A DNA stretch of 64,000 nucleotides. Origin: Boletus sp. NGJ (lineage: Eukaryota > Basidiomycota > Agaricomycetes > Boletales > Boletaceae). The notes under the pieces were generated by a model, which saw only the letters and a program-made list of their open reading frames with translations, did not search any database and was not told the DNA's origin. Each line of letters starts with the position of its first letter. Position 1 is the first letter of the stretch. Shown in pieces: positions 22,083 through 33,841 of this stretch. The DNA is taken from assembly GCA_019096195.1 (NCBI GenBank), contig JAGTXK010000054.1, positions 124,001 through 188,000 of the forward strand, written 5' to 3'. Position numbers and translations under genes: made by a program.

Positions 22083-23678
22083 CTAGGTGTTCTTCTCGAC
22101 GGAACGTTTCCGAGTGGCCTTGGCTATATTGACTCTAGGCCCGTCTGGATTGATCTCAGGGGTTGTGGATGAGGTCCGAGGAATCAGCGACCGGCGCTTT
22201 CGCATTCCCCGTCGAGACTCGAGGGGGTATTCACATTTCAGATGCCGTCGGGCACATTGACTGGGAAAAAAAAAAAAAAGGGACATGTGAGTACAGGTTC
22301 GGCACAAATAATCATGTTACGGAGATCAGCGAGACGATCAGGTGATTGAAGGGAGATAGCTAGTGAACAGGAAAATAAAGCAATTTGTCGAATCCGGTAC
22401 ATGTTTGAAACCGGTGGACGAGTTTGTGCACATCCGACCAAGTGCTGGATATGCAATTCAAATGGGACGATATGGAAATATACTCACTTGCAAGTCTTGT
22501 CCTTACTGCCTGGTTGCGGTGGACCGCATGCGATCTTGCGCCCTCGACAGAATAAGCAAGCTAGGGCAGGCTTCTTATCCAAGGACCGCTTGGTGTGTGG
22601 GTGCTGGGGACATGCGGAGAGGTGAGCGAGGGGACGGAGAGCGAGAATGGCGGCGATGGGAACGAGTGACCGACGAAGAAGGATACTGTTGAGGGAGTGA
22701 TTGTGAAAAGGCTGGGGAAGGAAGCTCGCTGAGCATGTATGAATGAGTAGGAATGGTAAGACGAGGCGCACGGGCTGGAGAGTCCTCCCAATGATCGCGA
22801 GCGGTGTTCATCTGGAATGAGGCGTCGTGGATGAAGGGGGGTGAGCCTAGGTCCTGCATGGCTTGTGAGGGCGGAGGGACGGAAAAATAGGGCGGGGAGG
22901 CAGAGTTGGCAGGAGGAGGGTAGGGCAGGGAATCCATGGGGGGTTCATCATATATGGGAATCAGGGGTTTTTGGTCGTCTACGTGTTGCATGGACGTGTC
23001 CGATGGGGATGTAACGATTGTCAAGTCAGCGTCATCTTGGTCGGGTAGAGTATACAGATGACATGACAAGGCCGGGATTATAGTAAGTCGTTACACCCTA
23101 AATGGGTTGAGATAGTGCGGACGCTCAGTTTCATGTGGCGCACCTCGCTAGGTTCCTGTTTGATGAGTTGCCAATCGTGGCAGGGTGGGGGCAATTGAGG
23201 CTCCCGGTATGTATTGTGGCTCCGGGCTGAGCCCTCACCCAAGGGGTTTTGCAGGGTATAGGATTTTGAGGTGAGGACAGGCGGGTCGAGATGGAGGCGA
23301 TTGTTCTGGAGGGAGTCGCAGGAGGGCTCGGAAGTCGGGTAGGTGCCGTGTACGATGAAATTGCCGTCGACGTGATCCGGGGGTGGAATGAAGACGGGCT
23401 GACCGTATACGCGGTAGAACTGAAGATCGGACTCGTCGAGGGAGGAAAAGTAGGAGCCCGACTGGAGCTCTTCGAAGGAGAAGGAGCGCTGGACGCGGAC
23501 CTGGGTGGCGTAGGGGTGTTCGGATGCGAGTCAGAAAAGGGGGATTGAGAGGACAGACCTGAACGTCGAACTTTGCCTCGTGTTCGGGGTAGTGGGAGCG
23601 GTGGGTGGCGAAGAGGGGACGGTGTGAGCGAGGGGGATGATGGTCGTGAAGGGGGAACGAGGTAGAGGGGTAATCCAT
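22083..23678 (-). CDS. Zn2Cys6 transcription factor with C-terminal zinc cluster
   Basis: Starts MDYPSTSFPLHDHHPPRSHR. Exon 2 gives QRSFSFEELQSGSYFSSL and a Pro-rich stretch (PVFIPPPDHVDGNF), then a Ser/Pro-rich middle (SHRRHSRSPSPRSPLRMSP). The DNA-binding cluster lies near the end, split by an intron ending in a pyrimidine-rich CCCAG: ACLFCRGRKIACGPP joined to CNQCARRHLKCEYP, spacing CX2CX6CX11CX2CX6C, followed by a basic ESRRGMRKRR. All six Cys are present. A C-terminal cluster is known in agaricomycete members, in contrast to the usual N-terminal place. The protein ends EKNT. It likely binds CGG-type sites as a dimer, but its targets are unknown. An earlier Met at 23750 is possible. Confidence 0.82.
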
Positions 23679-24532
23679 TGTGGTGGTGGTGGGGGGGATA
23701 TGAGTGTCGGGATGGAAGAGAGGGACTTTATAACATTGTCTGAGGGACAAGTTTCGCAGGGCTGCCTGAACGTTTTGAGACTAACCAAGTATGGAACCCA
23801 CGCCTTTGGCAGGTTCGATGGGTCAGAAGACGAGATGAGGCACTTTTTACAGCAAACTCCATTCGTAACTTTCTCGTAACGTCCTGCCGTAACCGCATTT
23901 GACTCCATTTCAGACGCTTTGACCTCGGATTCGTGCGCTCATTCGCTGCGAATATCAGAGTATCATCAATGAAATCATTCGTCGCTCAGCGGGCGAGATA
24001 ACGATCTTGTCGAGTATCCATTGTGGTCGCCCCGCCAATCCAAGACGCCGACTGTATTATACCCGCAGCATCCATCACGAAGACCATCACAGCTCCCCGT
24101 TCAGCGGCTTCCAGATGCGAGCACAGGGATGGAAAAGGGTCTACCTTCGGATTACACTGGGCATGTGTCTGCCTGCGGTCCGCCTAACTATTGTAAATTG
24201 CGTCCGCGACTACGAGAGAAGTCCCCTAGTCCCCTCTTTTTTTTTTTTTTTTTTTTTCTTTTTTCTTTTTTCTTTTTTTTTCCCGACTGAAAAAACTCCG
24301 TCGCTACGTTTGGGATGGCCTAGCCTCTGCACTGAGAACGCGGAGCACCAACTGAGCTGCAAAGCCGCCCATCCCACTATATACGCACGTGACCGCATCT
24401 TTGACTTTCTGATACGAACAAAACAAGTGTTGGAATGACTTTCCGGTCCGGAAAACCACACAAAAACTTTCTTTGAGCGGGTGCCCGCGCGCCACAGACA
24501 CCGCTTATGTAACACACACTCTCCCCTCCACT
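23679..24532. other. Intergenic region with long pyrimidine tract
   Basis: Upstream of the Zn2Cys6 gene and downstream of SPC3. A T/C tract of about 50 bases occupies 24234-24284. No gene is supported. Confidence 0.4.
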
Positions 24533-25541
24533 TTACGAGACCGCATCCAGCGCCTCAGGCATATCAAACCCCGTCGTCCGTGTCGCCTCCCCGTAACTGA
24601 GCAGCCCAACGTAGGGCATGATGTTGTACTTGAGTGTGAATTCGGTAGGAGACACGTTCCTAGAAACCAAACGTTATCAGTCAGCACCTTGTCGCACTTT
24701 TTTTCTTTCTTCGCGATAAGGACACCATCAACAAAGGAACAACACGCGGTAGCCTCCCCCCCCTTTCGTAGATCTCCGGAGCAAACCGTACCACGGTGGG
24801 AACTTACTTGAATGACTGTGATAGTTCCCGGAACTTGTACTTGTTCCTGGACGACTGCACAATATTTGCGTCTTCTTTTCGTCGCACGATGCGATCCCAT
24901 AGCACCACCGAATTGTTGGCCTAGAAAGTAGACATGTGGTCAGTATCGAAACACAGGCACCGCACCCTAATGGGTCAACCCGGAACAGTAGTAACCGGCT
25001 ACCCACCCCTTGCGCATTCGTGTACTCAGCCTCAAGGTACACAAATAACTGCTTTGTGTTCCAGTTGAAAAGGGACCGCAGGTCTGATTGTGTGTCATCC
25101 AAATCCAACATTCAGCCCGGTAATTGAGGATCAGGTGGAGCGGGATCGTTTGTGAACCCGGTCGAAATGAAACACCAACCGTGAACACGCGGTCCACTTG
25201 TCACAATGGAAGCAAAACACTCACCAGCCGTTATGTCGAATTTTACAAACCCGATTTCCTCCTGTTTGAAAGGATACCGCTTCCCTTTTGCATTGTATCT
25301 GAGCAACAAGGGAACATGATTAGTTGCCGTATCCGGAAGGACTCGGGACAAGTCCCATCGAAACCTTTGTATCAGCTCAAAGAGTTTGGTGTACTGACAC
25401 TTTCAGAGATGCCACGTCAACTTTCCCCGTCGGATTGGCCGTGAAAACAAAGGACGAAAGCGCGATGGCTGCGAGCAAGACCATCATGCAGCTAGACCAC
25501 AGGCTGGATATCCCATTGATACGAGCATAAATGCTATGCAT
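24533..25541 (-). CDS. SPC3: Signal peptidase complex subunit 3
   Basis: Non-catalytic subunit of the ER signal peptidase complex, which removes signal peptides. The start MHSIYARINGISSLWSS leads into one membrane segment (CMMVLLAAIALSSFVF, about residues 18-33), the single N-terminal anchor of the family. Spliced exons give YPFKQEEIGFVKFDITA, LFNWNTKQLFVYLEAEY, SVVLWDRIVRRKEDANI, RNKYKFRELSQSFKNVS and FTLKYNIMPYVGLL. These are the family's most conserved stretches, in the right order. It ends EALDAVS. Length (about 185-200 residues after splicing) matches the family. Nothing suggests damage. Confidence 0.92.
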
Positions 25542-27181
25542 GATAGGAAATGGCAAGCTGGACGAGCCAAACGTGACTGCACTTGTTAAAAAGTGGCGTG
25601 CACAGCTTTCTACGATGATTACCATTTCAGGCTGCATAGGGCCTCAGGGTTATTGTGCATCTTAACTCGTTTAGATTTGATTCAATCGCCTCAAGTGTCA
25701 GAGACCCGTCAACCTTGTACTCGACCCTTCATGTCTCCAACTTACGAAAATGGGGTATTTCTTTCTGCACCATGCAGCTATGCGCTCGAATCGCATCTCA
25801 CATCACCACCACCCCTCCTGTCGTGCCCAATGCACCGGAAATTGATACCATACCCAAACAGTGCGTATTTGTCACTCGTACTAATCGTCGCCACAACTCG
25901 TCTCGACATATGGATTCCATCACACAAGTACCTCCGCTACCACTTCAGGAGAACTACCTCCACTTGGTAACCAACAACAAATGTTAAACATCGTTCTTTA
26001 CTCGGCTGAAGCACCACCGGTACCTTTTCATCAAACGATGCTTATCTGATGGTAAGCTACCATTTCTGCGTGTTTCTGACCAACATTTTCATATCGCCCG
26101 ACGTTCGCTGTACCACGCACCGCATGGGAACCTGCCTGTTCCTCGATATGTTCAGATGTTTGATCCCTCATCCTGTGTTCACATTCAGTCTCATCCCCTA
26201 TCACTCGCCAGTGCAATCATCACGACGACTCGGTAGCTATCGTGACGCTTTCCACTCCTTCCATCCATAGCATCCTCTCGTTTTCCTCTTCAGTATTATG
26301 GGCGCTATCCATCCATCCGCAGTGCGACCCAACCTATCCCGAAAGAGCATGGAAACAAGGTGTTTCCCCGTTACATTGTTCTCTTAACCTCCTCATATCT
26401 GGAACAGGCACCGCCCTCCCCCCCTTCATTCATTCAACACAAAACCCGACCCACGAATGGCGTATCCTCACCTCCATTCCTAGAAGATCCAGACACATGG
26501 GCTCCAATCGCCGAATTTCATTGTTCGGATGCTTGGGGTGCAACATGGACTGTATCTCCAATATATGACCGTGAGCCCTTTTTGGCATCATCGCTCTCTC
26601 CCCCCCCCCTCTCTCTCACACACATGCACACTTGGACAATTACTGCCTCTGGGCGCGAAGCACATCAGTGTCGAGAGAAGAATGCATCCATTAAACGTGG
26701 GTCTGTTTGGTCTGGCGCGAACCCAGATCAAGAGCTTGGGGTTGGAGCGATCTGGAAAACTATTGGCCATGGGGCTTTTGTGCATGATTGACGGTGATTA
26801 TCTCCCGCATGGTACATGGTTGCGTCCTGTTTCCAATTATACAGTCTTCCATCGTTAGGGTATCTCGTTATCGTTGTCATAGTCGATCCAAAGTAGGCTG
26901 TCCGACTGTCTCCTTGGACCTATCGTCATTGAAGGTAAGCTCAAACTTAACCTACACTCTGGTACTCCGTGATGCGGCGTCCAAATTTGTCGGCAAGAAA
27001 GATAAAAAAAATTTACGGCTCATGACCGCAAACGCAGATCGCAACGCAAAAACGCATGCAACAACTTTCAGAATGCAATATGCCTCAAAACGAATCAATC
27101 ATATTCATATATCGCAGAGTATGTCACCCTGAAATTTGGACTGCGCCTGTAATCCGGCAAGGCGGTGTCATAGCACGGACC
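25542..27181. other. Intergenic region with possible weak exons
   Basis: Plus-strand frames at about 26420-26570 (with NGVSSPPFLEDPDTWAPIAE) and 26690-26859 (with TQIKSLGLERSGKLLAMGLL) read like protein and could be exons of one small gene separated by a CT-rich intron (about 26570-26672). I could not find a consistent start, splice set or stop, and no family is recognised. Confidence 0.25.
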
Positions 27182-29703
27182 CTACTCCACCGTCTTGGGA
27201 TGCGATTCGCTTGGAACCCAAACGATGTCGTCTTCCTCAGCCTCACCTTCCCCATCTTCACTCCCACCAGGCGTCCCATCTTCTTCTTCGCTAACCAACG
27301 TACCAGCCCAGCCACCCTCGATCTTCCTCTCTAATGTCGCAATCTTGGCTCCTCTTAATCTCAGGAACGAAATGACCTCACGGGCATGCCTGTAACCCTG
27401 CACCTGCACCTGCACAGGACCCTGACCTTGCTCTTCCATACTCACTTTGACCTCATCGACCCACCCGAATCGCCTGGCAAGATGTGCGCATGCTACAACT
27501 TGCTTGATTTCACCTGCGTCTTCCAGCGCACCGAAGACGCTTGCAAGGGCCCGCACAGCTTCGCCGCGTGCGCGCAACACATGACGCATGATCCGGCGGG
27601 ACGCGGGGCGTGTCCGTTTGAGTACCACAGGTGGTTCAGTCGCCTGTGCAGGGAGGTCCGGGGTCGAAGATCGTTTGCTCCGCTCTACCCACGGGCTCTC
27701 GGGTGGAGTTAGAGGCGTGGTGTATTGAGAGAGCGCGGCGAGGGAGAGGTCCCAACGTGTGGGGGCCCACACGCCTACGAGGGCACGCCACGCTGCTGTG
27801 ACGCGTTTGAAGCTAGTAGATAGGGTTCGTGTGCGTCAGTGGCTGAGGCAACCCTGACGAACAAGAGGTATGAAAGAAACGTACTGGAGATAATTATCTG
27901 TCGCCACCGTTATCAAGTCATAATCAACGTCATATACCACGCTGACGAGCCAAATGATCGACCCACCATTGACCAGCCTCGTGTGATAATACGCGAATGC
28001 CCACACAGTCAGTCCCGCCACTAGCGCACCGTAGCTTGTGAAGCTCAGTACAGCCCACAGCACCCAGAATGTCGCGGGATAGATCAACATTAGTAACAAC
28101 AGTCCGATGACAACCTTGTTCTGTGCCTGGGACTCTTCTTCGTGCTCAGAAAGGCCGGCTGCAAGTCGACCCATGACGTACACGGGAAAATGGAGGATGA
28201 GCGGAAAGAGGAAGAAGGGGAGGCGAATAAGGGCCGCCAAGGTATCACGGACAAGAATGGAGAGCGTCAGAAGCCGCGAAGGGAGCGGCGTCGGATGAGT
28301 AGGAGACAAGGTTTCCGGGAGGGGAAGAGAGGACAAGACAGAGTTCGTAAGGTGTGTCGACTGAAGGAGTGAATAGTATTCCAGAAGGTGGCGGCGCACG
28401 GAACAGAAGTTCGGCGTTGCATCCTTGGTCGAGAAAAGGTCAACAAGACTAAGCATGAGCGTGAGTAGATTGCGTGAATCGAGAGGCGGAGATCGGGGGT
28501 AGCTCACGTCTGAGATATAGTCACAAACTCTTTCAAATCGATTGAGCGTTCGTCTTCCCAAAGTAGATCTCTAGCCATTCGAGCAATATAAAGCGTGTCC
28601 CTACGTACAACGCCGTTAACTTCCTGGTTACGCTCAATGTAGGGCGCTGCTTACCAGTCTGGGGCATTGATGGTGGTTTCTACGAGCTGCCGTTCGATTG
28701 CACGTGTGAGGCGCTTGACGGCGGCGCGAGCGGCACCTTCCTCATCAGAAAAGAATTGTTCTTTGTACTGTTCCATAGAGATCGGCGGACCAAATCTGCA
28801 ACGGTTTTGTTAGAAGAGATGGTCTATGATCACTTTATCTTCTCACTCTATGATCACCTATCATAATGGGGTTATTAGCAAGTGAGCACGCGAGTTCCCG
28901 GCCCAGACTGTAGGGCTCGACACTTACGTCGCTACGATACTTGGACTTGTTTGTGTAGACAATTGCCGTGGGCACGATCTTAACTTCAGGGCCCTCGATC
29001 CCGTGGTCTGCGGCCCATTTTGTGTATTCTAGCCCCGCCCAAGCTGCACCGTCTTTGACTTGCATGATTCGAGGTTCCGTGTAGGAAGTCCCCTCGGGGA
29101 AAAGCGCGACAGCACCACCTCGAGCGAGGGCCTCGAACGTTCCACGGAACAGCACCTGTCTGTCCTTGGACTTGCGGTCCACAGGGATGTTTCCAGAAGA
29201 ATGGAGAAGCCAAGCGAGAAACTTGTTGTTGAACAACGATGCTGCCAGATTTGACGGTAGGTGTCATTAATTCGTACGAGCAAGCTGAGGTCACTGTCCG
29301 CACCTTTCGACCAGTAGTTCAAGATTCGCCGGTGAGGAAATGAAGTCGCTGTAGGCATTCATCGATTCGCCGCGTGATCAACAACGGCACGTAAAATGGA
29401 CTGACACAGAATAGAAGGGTCAAGAATCATGTTATGGTGGGTTGCGGGCCTGTAAAAAGGAGACGCGTTAATATCAGGTCGAGCGGAACCCTAGGCTCAT
29501 GGAAACCCCTGGAGGTGTTGAGCACCGCCAAGGGGCTGCGGTGGGGTCTATGCTTCGAGCTGAGGAACTTACACGATGATTGGTCCCTCCAGAGGAACGT
29601 TTTCTCCTCCTACGACGCGGACCTCTGTGAAGAAGGACCAAACCGCCCACCCTGCTAACCGTCTGAGAACCCTATGCAGCGTCTGGGGATCCGATTCGGC
29701 CAT
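27182..29703 (-). CDS. Glycerol-3-phosphate / dihydroxyacetone-phosphate acyltransferase (SCT1/GPT2 type)
   Basis: First acylation step of glycerolipid synthesis in the ER membrane. Starts MAESDPQTLHRVLRRLAGWA, then VVGGENVPLEGPIIV. Motif I reads THHNMILDPSIL (the HX4D catalytic pair), followed by NKFLAWLLHSSGNIPVDRKS (motif II region), ALFPEGTSYTEP (motif III) and KIVPTAIVYTNKSKYRS (motif IV). A large second half carries several hydrophobic segments (KVVIGLLLLMLIYPATFWVL, FTSYGALVAGLTVWAFAYY) and a soluble tail (RRIMRHVLRARGEAVRALAS ... WVDEVKVSMEEQ) ending in acidic repeats. This is the layout of fungal Sct1/Gpt2 rather than small bacterial PlsC. At least five introns. Confidence 0.88.
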
Positions 29704-32147
29704 GATAAACACCGTTAGAGTCGTTTGGATGGATTAGCAGAAAAATGGGGATAATACAGCGACCTGAAGAGAAATGAGACAAGTTGTGGAAGGTCAAGGA
29801 TGACAGTGACGGCCTGAGCCCACTGCCTTGTGCCAAGGGACGAGCCTCACAAAAAAGAGTTTCGCGTCAAACGGAAGTAAAGTTCTTTCTGCGTAACTGG
29901 CTTTAATTGATCTCTTTGGGATACTCGCTATCACCACCAACAATAGCTAGATTTGTATACCACGGCGATACTACTACTTGGCTCTCTTCTACAGTAATTA
30001 TATTTTCTTGTCCTCTGCCCATTGACAGTGCTGCCTCCGCAGTGATGCATCAACCCGCCAGCAGTTACCAAATCAACATCAATACGACCCTTGCTGTAAC
30101 AACACTAAGCCTTCACTGTGGCTTCGACAACTGCGCCAGCCAAAGGCTCATTGGTGAAACGTATTTCCCTCCGACAGACTTGACCTTGCGAAGAATATTA
30201 ACGGGCTTATTACGTCCGCGTAGTCAAGCAGGGCAGGCAGCGCGGCGCCGCCGAGTAACCTTCAGCAGCTTGTTAACGGCATACGGAGCCTGCTCTCCAC
30301 CGTCACTTATGGCCAAACAAAGAGGAAATCACGTCGCGACCGGTCTGACGATACCATTGGCCTACGCCGTTTACCAGACAGCTTTCACCAGAGGGCGTTG
30401 GGTTTTCAGTGGAGCTACTTTGGTCAAGTTGCCATGGCGTTGTCAATGTCATATCCACCCCCCCAATCGCCCAATAGAAATCTAACCCTCACTAGCACTT
30501 CTCACGTGGGGTGTCAGGAATGTCGAGCATTGTATCATGTGTGTCACAGAACCCAGGTCACCGGCGGGTTCCCAATGCGGGTCGGGATCGTTGACGTTGA
30601 CAACGCCAACTCAATCCATATCCCAGTCAATCTCATTGAAGAACGTCTTAATATCGGCGAAACCGTTGTGGGATCAAAAGTGGATGACACGTTCACGATG
30701 GCAGCCGTTCAGGACTGTTTTAAAAAGGTTATGTACATCTCTAGGACATAACGTCTCATAATCTCATGATCCTTCGGATGCTACAGTTCATCCTTTCGGA
30801 AGACTATTCTGTTGATACTAGGCAAGATTTCTACCGGATGATGCTTTTCCTCCTACTCAGCTTTGCTTGGATAAATATATATATCCCTGGTGTCTACGTT
30901 CTCACCAACTGTGGTGAGTGACGATAATTATATTCTGCCATAGATGGAATTTGCGGTCGTTGTGTTTATAACCGTGCTAATCTCCCTTTTTTTTTGTTTA
31001 TCTCATGTGCTCATCGATACATAGTCATGTCTATTGACAGATGCGGCATATACAGTCACTTTATGTTTCCGCCTAATCACCGCAATCGATATGAATCGAT
31101 TAGTAAACAGCGCTACTACCCCGCTTGAATCAGTCTCATCATCGATATTGCAATTCGCAGCTCTGATCATACAGCCCTTTACCCCGAGAAACCATCGCAG
31201 GCTCTCTCGCCTTTGAAAGCGTCATTCATCGAACCAAAAAGTTTCACCCGTTCTTTTCGGCCCGTCTCACGATAATGCCCATCGATCTTCTCAGGGTCGT
31301 TCCAAAGTTGAGCACAACTTATCCGAGGAAAGTCAAACGTGCTTCTCAATATTGAACGCCTCTCTGATACGCTCACGCCACGACATAAATATATCGAGCA
31401 GTCGAGTCTCCGAGGACTTGGAGAACTTCATCCTACATCCCATCGTGAACCTGATCACACCGAGCCTAGAATTTCATTGATGGTGGCCCGATGCTCCACC
31501 GTTCGGATTCGGACGGGTACCTGACGAAAACATTTCCTCGGGCCATGTCGTAGCGCTGGTCTAATAGTGATTGTGGACGGTGTGCACGCTGCACTGTACG
31601 AGGCCGAATGTAGTATTCATTGTTTTAGTAGAATCCATATGCCCCTGCCAACCTGCACGTTAGCCAAATAAATCATTTCATTCGTGCATATGAACTGTCA
31701 CAGCTGCAAAGTGCTGGCGGGACGTCATCGATCATCGACCATTATGGTCCCTCGAATCAATTTCGTGCGTCATGAGTAAGTTTAGCTGACCTGCGCATAA
31801 GGCATGATGACAGATTCCCGATACCTCTCGGAACACTGGGGCCCAAATTACGCTCCGGCCCGGTTATGAGCACAGTCCGGGTATGAGCGAGGAGTACGAC
31901 AAGAAGGCGATCTGATTGGGCCGGAGATGAGTAGTACTTGCTCAAGAGCCCACTGGGAAGAACTTGATATAACTAAATGTGTACTAGTGTAAGCATGCGG
32001 GACCCGGTCGCCCATCCGGAAACAAAAAACAATCGATCCACAGTCCGATATACCGGTGCGTACATCGGTTTCTTTCAATCAAGCTTTTCCCAGCAACTTT
32101 GTCAAATACACACGGTTGGGTCCGAGGCGATGACTATATACACAAAG
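29704..32147. other. 2.4-kb stretch without a supported gene
   Basis: Contains scattered frames up to about 190 codons (29907-30485, plus strand) with no motif, no codon-level support and no splice partners. AT-rich runs occur near 30880-31000. I see no repeat ends. Confidence 0.4.
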
Positions 32148-33798
32148 TCACCATAAGTATGATTTGAACACGGTGGAGGTCATCCGAGGTGATAGTAAAC
32201 GTCGACGCTTACGTTGTCGAAAGTAGACCCAATGTGCGGGATTCACACCAGTGGATGCTATGAACCGATTAAAATAGAGGGAACTATAAGGACGAACTGT
32301 GTGGACCTACGAATGTTGGAACTACCAGTCGGGTCTTCGCCTCCCTCGAGGTGCTTCACGTTCTTTGGCGGACCTGGTATCAATGACTTAGTTTCTTGTA
32401 GATCACGATTACAACGGCTACGAGACAGAAATTCCATACATAGTAGAAGGGACAAAATTCCTACCTAGTTCATTAAACTGCCAATATTCTGCACCGCTAC
32501 AAACAGGTCAGTGAGGTCAGATATGGACCAGATCTGGAGGAGGATAGCATACAAATGTCGATAACCAAGTCGAGTCGGAATCATCGTTGGGACGCCGTCT
32601 GATGCGCATCAGCATCAATGGACTAGATCGATGCCAAATAAGCTCAAGTGTAGAACTCACCGACCAAGTGCACGCCTATCCGTCTTCGTCATCGTAAAGA
32701 AAGGGTATATCCGAGTGCAGGACTCACATCGATAAATGTTCCCAGTACCGATGGTACGCTCTACCAGCTCTGCAAAGGGACGATCCCCGGTACGGGGTTG
32801 ACCTGACAACTTATAATTTCAATTGTCATCCAAAGAGAGCACGTTGCCTCACCAAAAGTGTATAGGGCGACACGCCTTCCAGGAAACGTATGACTGAGAG
32901 CAATCGAAGCAATGCTCGAAATAGATCCCTGTTACGTCAAAAACTCAAACGTTTAATCTCACAGAAGCCACGAATCGGTTTACCCCCAGAGAATGACCTA
33001 GTGTCCGTTAATATCCAACTCATCACGATGAGCGATGGGGGTTGACTTTACCACACACGACGATATCGTATGACGGATACGCTCGTACTTGCGGCTCGAG
33101 TTCATCCAAAACCTTTTGTGCGACGCTATTGTACGCAAGGAGGAAGCCAGCATGAACACGCGGCTCGGCTGAGCGTGATACCACGGATGGATCCGGCGGA
33201 GGGAGTCCGGGGCCCCGCAAAGACACAAGCATGATGAAAGCATCTGCATTGCGAAGCCCGAGTGAATGACCATCGAGATGGGGGCACACATTGTGGTTGG
33301 TACGTACCGAGAAAGATGCTAGTGAAGTCTGTCGTCCCTCTGAACGCGACGACGAGTTCTTCCCGTTTGTCATCCCTTGCAATAAACCCTCTCGTTGAGG
33401 TGACCATATCCTGGAACTGATACAGGAGGTGTCAGTCCAATTACTCCCCCTTCACGTCGAGTTTCGATTGGCAATGATCCGAGTCGCCAAGTCGACGCGT
33501 TCGCACTAACCTGAGCTATGAGGGTGTTCCCCATCGGACGAGGACACAGCACCTGGTAAGTACCGGATGCATACTTGGTGTACCGAACAAGATTATCATA
33601 GGTTCGCTGGTCGACTCCAACGGAGGGGTCGTCGGAGCGGGGAAAATGTGGCTGCCACGGCCACCCTGTCGCTATGTCGGCCGTTTCAGAGTCATTGGGA
33701 GTTGGCGCGACATGAACCTCATTGATTTCGTCCATGAGTACTACAGAGTATTCAACGTGCTCAGAGGCCAGAGCGCGATTAGAACAGAAGTTGTACAA
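32148..33798 (-). CDS. Class 3 lipase (triacylglycerol lipase-like)
   Basis: Alpha/beta hydrolase that cleaves acyl esters. Reads QRTYDNLVRYTKYASGTYQV near residue 60, then RDDKREELVVAFRGTTDFTS. Exons spliced across two introns give YDIVVCGHSLGGSISSIAS (nucleophile elbow GHSLGG), then RRVALYTFGQPRTGDRPFAE, VHLVDGVPTMIPTRLGYRH (Asp region) and HFGAEYWQF (His). It finishes GEDPTASTGVNPAHWVYF, so the Ser-Asp-His triad and C-terminal signature are present. About eight short introns. The first Met (MYNFCSNRALAS) has no clear signal peptide although most relatives are secreted; Met at 33735 is also possible. The gene starts 43 bases after the chitinase stop on the same strand. Confidence 0.85.
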
Positions 33799-33841
33799 TC
33801 TACAAACCCCGTGCCGGCGGGGCTTTTACCTCACAATGACG

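Noticed and set aside
24234-24284. T/C-rich tract as a retroelement tail
   Set aside because: No element body or target duplication is visible beside it; treated as a simple pyrimidine tract.
29907-30485. 192-codon plus-strand frame
   Set aside because: No domain, no neighbours in phase, odd composition; likely chance.
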